Below, piece by piece: positions 1 to 12,000 of a stretch of 64,000 nucleotides of DNA. The stretch spans positions 24,676,429-24,740,428 of the forward strand of contig OW285187.1 of the NCBI GenBank assembly GCA_935421135.1, written 5' to 3'. The DNA comes from Bugulina stolonifera. Taxonomy: Eukaryota; Bryozoa; Gymnolaemata; Cheilostomatida; Bugulidae. The notes below the pieces were generated by a model. It did no database searches. It was not told where the DNA came from and saw only the letters and a list, made by a program, of their open reading frames with translations. The position numbers and the translations under genes were made by a program. The number at the start of each line of letters is the position of its first letter. The first letter of the stretch is position 1.

Positions 1-3000
1 TTGTTGAAGGTTGGTTCACACAAAGTCAAGTTTTCTAGAGGTTATGAAGCCTGTGCTCCATCTCTTGAGCGTCACCTTGATGGGCTGCGTAAGCACTATG
101 GAGACATTGCACTCATTAACCTACTGGGTAATAAAGAGGGAGAGCACATGCTCAGTGAGAGGTTCAAGGTACGTCATCATTGTTTATCTGGCTAACTGGC
201 TGATTCCAATTAATGTCAGCGGTCAACAGCCGTTTCCTGTAGGTCATCATAATGGCTATTCATAACCCTCAGAGCTAGTAGGCTAATGTGAAGCTTTGTT
301 AAACAAAGATGGATGTTTGACAACCCAACCGCCGCCCTTTAAATTAGAGGATATTATTGTGTAAATAACTACCCTGGGTCTAGATAAATAGGCTGGTTCA
401 GGGCACAGTGGCCAGTGGGCAAACAAATATTGATGAAAAACAGCCTTAACTCATACAGGGCCACCTCCAAAAACGATCAAGCTGATTGCACAGCATTGTT
501 GATTTAGAACATACTGAAAGACATAATAAATTCTTTAGAAGAAAAAAATAATGATTTACTTTAGTCAGAATCTACACTCAGGTTACTCACGCTATTACTG
601 ACCCACCACTTTACAGTAGTAGCTATGTTGAGTAGATTTTGTCCATTATGGCCTATTCTATATAATTTATTATACATTGTAGTTCTTAAGTTATTAGGCA
701 ATATAATAATATGAAGTTTGTATTCTTTAGAATCACCTGAAGGCATCCCAGGCAGGTCGTTATGTCCTGTACCAACACTTTGACTATCACTCTGAATGCA
801 GGGGAAACAATACCAAAAATCTTGACAAACTATTTAACAAAATTAAAGAGAGCTTAGAAGAATTTGGTGTCTTCCATTTTGATGGTACCTCAGTCACATC
901 GTAAGTTTTAATGTATTTCAAACTCTCAATGTTGAAAATGTACTGATATACCTACAAATGTGTCTCTGTAACTTATTATTGAAATAGTAATGCTTGTTTT
1001 GTATATCGACATTGTTTTGCAGACAGCAAAGAGGCTGCGCTAGAACCAATTGTGTTGATTGCTTAGACCGTACTAATGCTGTTCAAACTGCTATCGCTAT
1101 CCGTGTAAGTACACTCCTTCACCTTCAGTCTGTCTGTACCTCATGTTTTATAACAATATTATTAGTCAACCTGTTATTACAGTAAATTATCCAGTGTTAT
1201 ACATGTACAACATTATATATTTATGCTTGTATCATGTTTTGTTCGATTTGTTTGTTGTTAATATAACTCACTTACCCCTCAGTTATTTATAATGTAACTG
1301 CATGACAACTACAGGCTCTAATCGTACAACTGGAGATGCTTGGTCTATCTGCTAAACCACAGATGGTTGGCAGGTTTGAGGAGATATATAAACAGATATG
1401 GCCTGTAAATGGTGACCATATTAGTAGGATATACGCAGGCACCAGTGCTATGACTGTGGGAAAGTCTAAGGCAAGTCCTATCACCTGCTACTATTCAATC
1501 TTCATTTACATGTTGTAATCTTTTAATCTTTACTTTATACCTTTTGAATTGAGACGTAGAAAGTTGCCATTACTGATTTTCAGCTCTATGTTTTATAGTA
1601 TCGAGATGTAACTACATCGGCAACAAGAGCTATACAAAATAACTTTCTAGACTCTAGCAAACAAGATGCAATTAACCTTCTTTTACTGGGAAGTCGGACG
1701 AGAAGTATGCTCGATGATGCTGCATATACACTGAATCTCACAAACACTATGCATGGTGAGCAGTATAATAGATATTATAGGAGGCTCACAGCACAGTAGT
1801 CCCTGAGTGGAATAAAAAGTGGCTCTACAAGCTGGCATGCATGTTTAGTGTTTAAAAAAATGTGGATATAAAACTACAGGCACAAATAAAGTAATATATT
1901 CCATGTGTGTGCATACTTGTATATGCATATAATTATGTCTAAATTTAAGCATTATTTGAAAAATATTGCAAACAGTGGAAAAGATTTTAAATTCACCCTC
2001 TAATAGGAGCATATTTTCCTATCAATAACCTAGGCTTAAACTAACAAACAGGATTGTTTTTTGTCAATAAGTCTAATTATATGCTGTAATCTCTCCCTTC
2101 ACCCACAGCCTCTGCTGCCCTGATAGAGCGTCTGGTATACAAGCACAGGGAGTACTCAACAGAGCTCAATACTAGAGTGTGTCTAGCCACATGGAATGTG
2201 AATGGAGGTACACTATTCAGGAGTATAGCTTTCAGACACCAGTCTCTTAATGACTGGCTACTAGATATGTACTCCAACTCACTGCAGTCTGCTCCAGGTA
2301 AGATAACTCCTACTATTAATACAGGATTATACTCTCCTCCTCTTTAGAATTTCTTTAAAACTCCTACTGTACAGTATAATACTCTCCTCCTCTTTAAAAT
2401 TGCTTTTCCAAGCATGATTCTTACAAACGTATTATTTGCAGTACATTGTATGTTACTAATTAGTCTCAGACATACAGTTATCTAATGGTAACTACCTATT
2501 AGTCACTCTAACTTATCACTCTATTTATTGTATAATTCTGATAATAACTGTGGACTATAAAAACATGTAATGTAGAACTATACTCAGTATGCTGTGTTTT
2601 GCCTAATGTATTACTGTTAAATAATAGTAGAGTGATGTAAGCATTACCTCTTATGTAGTAATCTGATTTCATCTGTGCAATAATTCTAGTATCTGTAAAA
2701 GTAACATGGTGTGTGTAAGTTATCCCAGATTGTATATTATAATACTGTTATCGAATAATGTAATTACATGTATTATGACTGACAGCTGATAATAATGATC
2801 CTGATCATATGGTTATATAGAAACATGTGACATCAGTGGAGACCCAAATATAGACACTGATATATTTGCTATCGGTTTTGAAGAAATAGTTGACCTGACA
2901 GCCAAAAATATCACCAATGCTAGGTGAGTCTCTACTCTATATTTTTTTACTATTTCTAAGCACCTCTCATAATACTTGGACTGGCAATTTTAATCCAAGT

Positions 3001-6000
3001 TATATCCGCAATCAGCATGATATCTCCATTCAGACGGCATAGCATTGCACTACCATACGTTACGTTACCTTGCATTAAATAACACTACATTACCATGCAT
3101 TAAATAACATTACATTACCTTGCATTAAATATCATTACATTACCTTGCGTTAAATAACATTACATAACTGGTAGTTTCAATACTCCTACTCTGTAGTAAT
3201 ATCTGTGTAGCACAAGCAACCAAAAGACCTGGGGTGTAGAACTGGAGAAGACCATATCCAGAGACCACAAGTACATTCTAGTGACCAGTGTCCAGCTAGT
3301 CGGAGTCTGTCTCTTCATATTTGTCAGACCTCATTTGGCCCCTCTCATCAGGTATGTGTCTCTTTTCCTGTATTATACTATATATTTTATTATGTTCTAG
3401 TTGTGGGTGAATCACTTTTCGAAGTTCTCTGGTAGTTAGAATTTGGTGGTAAAATTTTACTGTCTATAGTAATGGATTGCTACGGCTAATCTATTGTATT
3501 ACCTTATGCTTCTGTATACAAGTGCTGTATAATCATGTATTGCTCACTGGGTAGTGGGAAATCCCAAATGCAGAATGAGAATGTTTGCATTTTCTGCAGT
3601 CAGCACCATTATGTTCATGTTCATTACATTTATCTATACCAGCTATGTCTATACCAACTATCTACATGTATCTATACTGCTATGTCCATGTGTATTACAT
3701 GTATGTAATATATCAGTAACTGCTATGTCCATGTGTATTACATGTATATAATATATCAGTAACTGCTATGTCCATGTGGAATACATGTATATAATATATC
3801 AGTAACTGCTATGTCTATGTGTGTTACATGTGCATGTGTTTACATATATCAGTAACTGCTTTATGTAGAGATGTTGCTGTGGACAGTGTAAAGACTGGTT
3901 TAGGTGGGGCTGCTGGTAATAAAGGAGCAGTGGCTATCAGGTTCATGCTTCACAACAGCTCGCTCTGCTTTGTCTGTGCTCACTTCACAGCAGGGCAGTC
4001 TGGTGTGAAAGAACGGAACTCTGATTTTGCAGAAATTGGAAGTAAAATCTCTTTTCCTATGGTTAGTACTTTTTTGTTTTTCTATAACTTTTATTTTAAT
4101 TAATCAGGTTACTCAGTCATAGTATATAATTATGTACATATTGGTATCTCAGCATTAATTAATTATAATTATAGGTGAGTATTGATTTAGTATAATTATA
4201 GGTCAGTGTCACTAAGTTTTCTAAAGTTTCTAAAGCCATCCCGTATGCACATACGTTTAAGCTGTATTAAGTATAGTAGCTTAAAAGTTCATGTTCATTT
4301 GTGCAATGTTAGCCAAGTATAGCTTCTTGCTTGTTCTTGTCAATATAAATCGTTATACTGTTATATGCATGAATAGCCAGAGTAAAAAGGATTATTAACG
4401 ATCAAGTCACAGTTCAACTTAATTCACTACGTTAATTATTTCTAAGTGAATCAATATATTTTACCTTATATGGTGGAATCCCTGTCCATGAAATCCTTGC
4501 TATGGTTTTCCTTATTTCTTTCCTTTACTCTTATTAAATCCACTCTTGAAAATATTTCGAATTTGTGCTGGGCGGTCTTGATTTGCACTTGAAATAAGTT
4601 TTTTGCTGTATTTTCGAAAAAGCTTAATGATACCGAAGTTGTCTGCTACTGCTTGGTTTTTCGGATATTCCCAACTTTGGAAAAAAATCAAATCATTAAT
4701 TTCATGCTTAATTTTAGGAGTTGTCACACTCCACTTTTAACTATGATTTCTGATTTCATTCATTAGATTGTAATTATTTAATACTAATTATTTATAATAA
4801 TATGTAAGTATACAGTAGGTATGAAACACTAATTGAAATGTCAACTAGTCATAACTGGATGGCAACGGTGGTTGCAACAAAATATGAATGACGAGAATGA
4901 TATCGAATTATAATGATTGAAAGAGGCACAATATGCATGCACACGTGTGCTACACTAGCCATTGCCGAAAATTGACATACTAAAAAGATAATGGGATAGG
5001 TGTGGTTTACGAATATAAATATTAAATCGAATCACTACGCCGCATTTGGCTTTGGTTCCCATTTAAAAATGTCATCGTTTTGAAACTGAGAGAAGATAAC
5101 TTTAAAAGAATTTACTGATACCAAAACATGACTATCTACATGTAAGTTTGAATAATTGAATTTTGATTAATAAATATGCTGAAACTATGCAGTTAGAATG
5201 ACAATGTTTGAGAAGAATTAGAGAAATTATTGGAATGTAGAGATTCACCATTATTCGGAATTTAAAAAATTGGTAAATTCATAAAATTACAAAAGGTACG
5301 TGTATTACAACTTTGATTACACGGGAGATGATTGTGTTAATTAATATTCATCGAGTTTTACATTTTAGTACTCATGTGACATTCAGGGTACTTTCACGAT
5401 TTGCTTTCAAACTGGCCAGTTCCTTCAATGTTTTACAGTTGAATTTGCTCCTACGCAATAGATCTTTGTTTGTGGTCGGGTTGACCCCACAATCATAATA
5501 ATGGTGAAGACAACTTTCCCATCTGTAATTCCACTGAAGAACCCTGGCTATGTTAAAATTGTACATGCGTCATGAATAGCGCCCCCATCCATGCTATTTT
5601 ACTGTAATACTAGCAAAAGTGCCATCACTATCCTATGCTACGATACTTCTGTGGTTATCATAAATTTCCAAAAAGAGGCCCAATTAACAGTTTTAGGCAG
5701 CATCAAACATGGGTTTAGTGAAGAAGTTTTCTAGTAAAAGTTTGGTCACCTATTGGACAATGAAAATTGATATTAATGTGGCAATCCAATCACATTCTTA
5801 GTTGAAATTTTTCACTTATGCTGCACTAATGCATTACTTGAAAAATTTTTTAAAAGTGATCTTACCTTAATATACTGAGCATACTAATCTGTCTATTTTA
5901 ATAATATATTGTTCATTTACCTGTCTTACTATTTCCTTTGTGCGATTCTTTTTATCCTTTAACCTGATTGATCACTATCCACCTATTCCATTTCCTTTTA

Positions 6001-8969
6001 GTAGAAGACTACACTGTAGGATGCTCTTTGATAATGACATCACAGCAATTGATTAAAAATCAGAAAAAATTATTGGAATGTTAAAAAATGTACAGCATGT
6101 AACCAGAGTTAGTTTTATGTTTAATATTCTCTTTTTCCGGTCACTCGGGTTGAATGACATTTTTGCTGTCTTATATAGAGAAGCTTTGGCAACAAACTGA
6201 TTTATAATAAATCCCATGAGTGAAAATATTTTTGGTTTAAAATTGATGCGATTTGCATCAATTTTATGTCCCTGTAGCATGCCCTTTAGGCATTATTTAT
6301 TTCTAGCTGTGCATTAATAATAATACAGGGGATATGTTACAATTATTATCTTCCTTTTTATAAAGGGTTGTTGTCATTATCTACTCTGTGTTTAGGGTGG
6401 GACTCTCAAGTGTCACGACTATGTCTTCTGGGTCGGTGACTTCAACTACCGAATTGATCTTCCAAAATCTGAAACAGAGTTGTTAATTAAGGATGGTAAC
6501 TGGTCTTACCTGCAGGATGCTGATCAGTTGGCTAAACAACGAGCTGAGGGCAACGTGAGTAGAATGACTTCCCATAGGTCTGCAGATATCAAGTATTTTT
6601 TAACTAAACAAATAAATATCCTGTGCACCCTTCAGGGCTCTGTCTTCTCATGGCCATTACTTTTCTCAAATAGAACAATATTCCTTATATTTGAATTGAC
6701 AGGATGATTCCTATTTTTAATGGAGCTCAGCCTAAACATTCCTGTTGAAATGCCTGTTTAAGAAGAGAAATAATGAGCACAAATCTGTTGAAATATGTTG
6801 CTAGGTCTTCCAAGGGTATGAGGAAGGGATAACCAACTTTGCACCAACATACAAGTACGATGTGTTTTGTGATGATTATGATACAAGTGAGAAGGCTAGA
6901 GTTCCATCTTGGACTGACCGATGTCTATGGAAAAGAAACAAACTCATCGGAATAGATGAATCCAAGTGGTCACCTGGCAAACTACTAGTGTACAACAGGG
7001 CGGAGCTAAAGACCTCTGACCACAGGTAACTGACCAATCACAGGAGGCTATAGCTTTCTCCGGAATGACTCTCTTTAGACAAACATCATTGTTTTGTTCA
7101 ATAATAGATATATGGTTGGCATGATCTGTTTGGTCAGCTAAGTCTATTGACAGACTTTTAGGAATTTCCTTTGATTGGGGTTTAGAGTTTGGGGATTGGG
7201 TCAAACCGAAGCCCCAACCTCAAGCTCCAATCCTAAACTCCAATAAAACTAACTTATAATAATGATGAATCTCTACCAGTCAAACAGGGTAGATTCTTAA
7301 AAGTCGGTTGATAGACAAACCCTGTTTGGTCAGATGAAACATTCTCTTAAGCTAAGGATGATAATTGAACTGTTGTATAATATTAGCATCACTGTACACA
7401 AATATGCACGAGTGTACTAATAACTTATCAAAGCTTTACTTTGTTTAGCTAATCTGAATTTGTTGCAGTTTGGACAAAATAACGCTGTAGTCAAAGAAGA
7501 TGTGTACCAATTATAGTATGCATGAAATTTGTGCAGGGATAAACACTCAATACTGTAGTAGGTATTGTGGCAAAATGTATGAATTGTCTGCTTTTTCCAG
7601 GCCCGTAGCTGCTTTGATTGACCTGCCTATACTCAAAGTTGACAAGAAGCTAAAAGATAAGGTTTTAGAAGCGGTTGTAGAGGAAGAGGGTCCAACAGAT
7701 GGGACAGTCATCGTGTCAGCAGACGACAACTCTATGATATCTGATGAGAATGCTGACCGTGTCCTGGAAGGGTTTGCAGAAGTCGGTGAAATAATTCTTG
7801 CCAGGTGCATATTATATCATCACACTAAAACCTGCAGCTCTGTCATACGTAACTGTATCGGGTGGTAACTGTATCAGGTGGTAACCGTATCAGGTGGGAA
7901 CTGTATCAGGTGGTAACTATATCAGGTGGTAACTGTATCAGGTGGTAACTGTATCAGGTGGTAACTATATCAGGTGGGAACTGTATCAGGTGGTAACTAT
8001 ATCAGGTGGGAACTGTATCAGGTGGTAACCGTATCAGGTGGGAACTGTATCAGGTGGTAACTATATCAGGTGGTAACCGTATCAGGTGGTAACCGTATCA
8101 GGTGGTAACCGTATCAGGTGGGAACTGTATCAGGTGGTAACTATATCAGGTGGTAACTGTATCGGGCTGAAATACAACCATTTATGATGTTTTAACAGGT
8201 TTGTGGCTAATGATATATACTTGACATACTCCAATGGTAAAATGGCCATCTCGGCTGTAGAAAAGTTCAACAATTGGCAGGTAATTGTCTAATATCTAAT
8301 AACTTGTAATATCAATTCCATTCCTTTGAAGGAACTCACACTGTAGCTACTGATCAATGCTAACCCACATGACCTACCTCTGTTGCTCTGTATGTAAACT
8401 CATGCCTGTGTGTTGATTGCACATCGCAAGTATATTTATCCAACGCATTTGTGTCGTGTATATAATGTTGTGTCAAAGTGAGTTGTTGATGAACAATTCT
8501 ATCTCCCCTCCTCCAATTCATGAACGTACTCATATTTAGAAAGGCATCACTTGTTAATTGCAGCTGGTAGATCAGATGATGTCAGTCAGGCTGAACATGC
8601 CCATCTGGAAAGACAACGTCAGGAACGAGTTGAAGAGAGACACGAGTATTGAGTCGACTTTCTACTCGGCCATCACAAACGATTTACTCGGTGATGACTT
8701 CAAACATCGCTCTATGAGCTTTGATGTAGACGATGGTATGATAACAGTATATCTAGTTTAAACTCTTAATGTACTTATATGTATGTCTCGTCTAATCTTT
8801 GAATACATTTACATGTAGTTTACAAAACACCTGGTGCACTCATAATGAGATGGAAATTAATGTATTGTTTCACAAAACTGCAACACATACAGGCATTACA
8901 TGATTATATACGTAGAATAACAAAGTACATAGTTGTATTATGCTGCTACTACTGCTACTAATGCCACTA

Positions 8970-9003
<34 letters not shown>

Positions 9004-12000
9004 GAGTTTATTGCTTATCAATAACAATAGATTATAGTAAAATCGTTTGCATGTATAAGATTGCACAAAAGGGAAGCCAGACAGTCCGAGACTAGAGTCG
9101 AGGCAATCCCTGCTCAAGTGTACCGGCGCCGAGGAGAAGCACCCACCACGCCCCCAGACACCCCACAGTGCTCACACCCCCACCCCCCAGAGACGAGACG
9201 CCAAAGCCGCCGCAAAAGCCCTGGGAGGGAGGTCAAGGATGTCCAAGGCATAGCTAGAAACAAGCTCAATACCGGCATAGTACACCGATCTCCTCCCCCT
9301 GTTAGTTTTAGTTTTTGGCAGTTTCAAAAGTTTACTTTTATTTCTAGTTATTATGCTGTTACTGTCATATACTTGATGATTCCAGTGTACATGTAGTACA
9401 TGTGTGTTATAAAGTACAGAGTGGTATGTGAATATATGTACGTCTGGTTATATTTGTAGATGAGGAAGATGATGCAGATCTTACCTCTATGCTGAAACCA
9501 CAGAAGCCATCTCCTTCCCCATCCATAACCCCAACTCCTTCAGGCAAGTGCTATAATATGTGTACATTGATACACAACATTTATATACTTGAGTACATGT
9601 AGATATTCATAATGATATACAAGAATATAATATAGATAATACTGTCACTTATCTTATGACATTATGTTGCACTTGCTTTTATATTACTCTTGCTGTTATT
9701 ATATTTTCATGTTCTGCAGGTCGTAACACACCAGAGAATATTCTGGAAGATTTTGGTATAAAGAAACCCGGGCCACCCGCACGGCCAAGTAAGCCACCAT
9801 CTCGACCTCCACCTCCAAAGAAGTCTCAACCTCCACAAGACCTACTGACATCCTCCCCACCACCGTCTGCAGATCTCATGGTAAGTACACAATGAATTCT
9901 TGTCGAAGGTGATTTGAGTCGTCAACTTCTAATCGACACCCAATAGGCTATCTGTCAGTGACTGACTCTCTAATTATAAACTACTGTACCATACCTTGTA
10001 CGTATGACATGTGGATGTAAGAGCCATACAAACTAATCATTTTTTCTATCTCTTCAAACAAAGCATGGATTAATGGATCATATAATTATCTAATTCGTTA
10101 GAAATCCTCTGAGTTGAATGAAATGGACTTACTCTCTGCCAGTACCACTGATCCATTTACTGTTCCTCCGATAGTGGTTGGTCAACCAGGTATGTATACC
10201 TAGTACATATAAGTACATGTAAGTACATAACTAACACATGTGCATGTAAGTACATGACTAACACATGTACATGTAAGTACATAGCTAATACCTAGTACAT
10301 GTAAGTGCATAACTAACACATGTGCATGTAAGTACATGACTAACACATGTACATGTAAGTACATGACTAATACATGTACATGTAAGTACATAACTAATAC
10401 ATGTACATGTAAGTATATAACTAACACATGTACATGTAAATACATAACTATTACATGTACATGTAAGTACATAACTAATACATATAACATGTAAATATAT
10501 CATGTGCATGTAAACTAATACCTGTACATGTAAGTACATAACTAATACCTGTACATGTAAATACATAACTTATACAATATGCATGTAAACTAATACCTGC
10601 ACATGTAGATACATATCTAATACATGTACATGTAACTACATGTTCATGGGGGGGGGGATATAATCCGCATTTCAAAAATTAGTTTTTTTATCAGTACATT
10701 AGGTGTCTTCGCGACCTCTTGGACGGACCCGGGTCGCAAATAAAAATTACAAGATGGCCGTCCGACCAAGGCCAGAAGGGCTATTGGCCTGGGATTTCGC
10801 TTGGCCAGACGAAACCATCCCTAGCTCATCGGCACACCTGATTTCTTCGCGCGAAAACGAGGATTTTGCTTTTGGCCCAGGCCGGTGTGTTCGCGACCCT
10901 GTGACAGATGTGTGCCGGAAAATATTTTTGTAAATCGGCCTGGGTCTGAAGCTTAGGTCGCGAAGACACCTATTACGAAGAATCACTTCTGCCTCTAAAA
11001 TAAATTGATTAAAATCCAAGTCATTTTATACTGCAATGTAATATGTTTTCTATGTAGAGTTTGTGGGGCACAATGTCCTCCCCCTACAACCTGTTGTGAT
11101 GAGGAATAAATCTACAGCTAGCAATTCCTCTAACAGACGAACGGTGAGTCATACCCTTCACTATAGCACTGCTATTCTCTCTGCCTTAGTTCACTATAGC
11201 ATACAATTTAGTCACACAAATCTATATCTGTCATGGTGAGCAGTGAATTGGGTCTTACTGCTTGATTTCAGAGAAAATAAATATGTGTTGTAAGTTGGTG
11301 AAGATAGCTAAATGCAATATCAGTTTATTCTCAAACTACTATTTACTCTGCAATGCAGTTTTCCAAAGGTTAAAGTAGTACAAGATTCAAAATATAGGTA
11401 TTTTAGTTAGTAAGTTCATATTTTGGGTTTCAAAATGATATGCAACTTGACTTGGTTGAACATGTACAAATGGCTGTATTTGAACCCCAAAAATCGTTGA
11501 AATATAGTGATTTTGTAAAAGCTCAGGAAATTTTGCCAGGAATTTCCAACTATTCATTGATGTCACTTGTCTGTTCAATATGAAAGAGCATTCACATAGT
11601 TGAACAAAGAAACAAAGACAACCAATGAGAGAGTGTTAGTTATAAATAGGTCAATTGTTACCATTGTTACTGTGGGAATAATGCTGTTTACAATATTATA
11701 GTTTAGTTTATTGTACTAGTGCACATGACTAGTTGACCTATTAAAACCAATTGTAAGCAAGCCCATGTTCATTGACAAATTTCAGCAAATCATCGGGACA
11801 AAAGTAGAATCCCCTTCACACATTATTAGTTGAAGAATTAAACTATGTACATGTTGCATGAATACTAAATATAGAACTAGTAGTCAACGTGCCGCTTGAT
11901 TGCACTAGTGATAACCTGAACAAGTGACGTCACTTATTCACCTATTGTTGAATAGCTGAGCATTTTTGGCAATATATAAACTTTACAGTCTGATTACACT

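Noticed and set aside
7850..8167. CRISPR-like array
   Set aside because: The repeats are directly adjacent with no unique spacers and lie in a eukaryotic intron; it is a minisatellite.
9061..9396. Extra synaptojanin exon
   Set aside because: The exons at 8564-8735 and 9460-9543 already join in phase, and no phase-1 GT donor lies in the GC-rich block.
10200..10675. Minus-strand open frames with repeating [13 protein letters not shown] units
   Set aside because: They are produced by the 27-bp minisatellite, whose unit is a multiple of three. No start context, splice or homology supports a protein.
10703..11019. Overlapping open frames on both strands at the GC-rich block
   Set aside because: They lie within MITE copy A and are not preserved in copy B.
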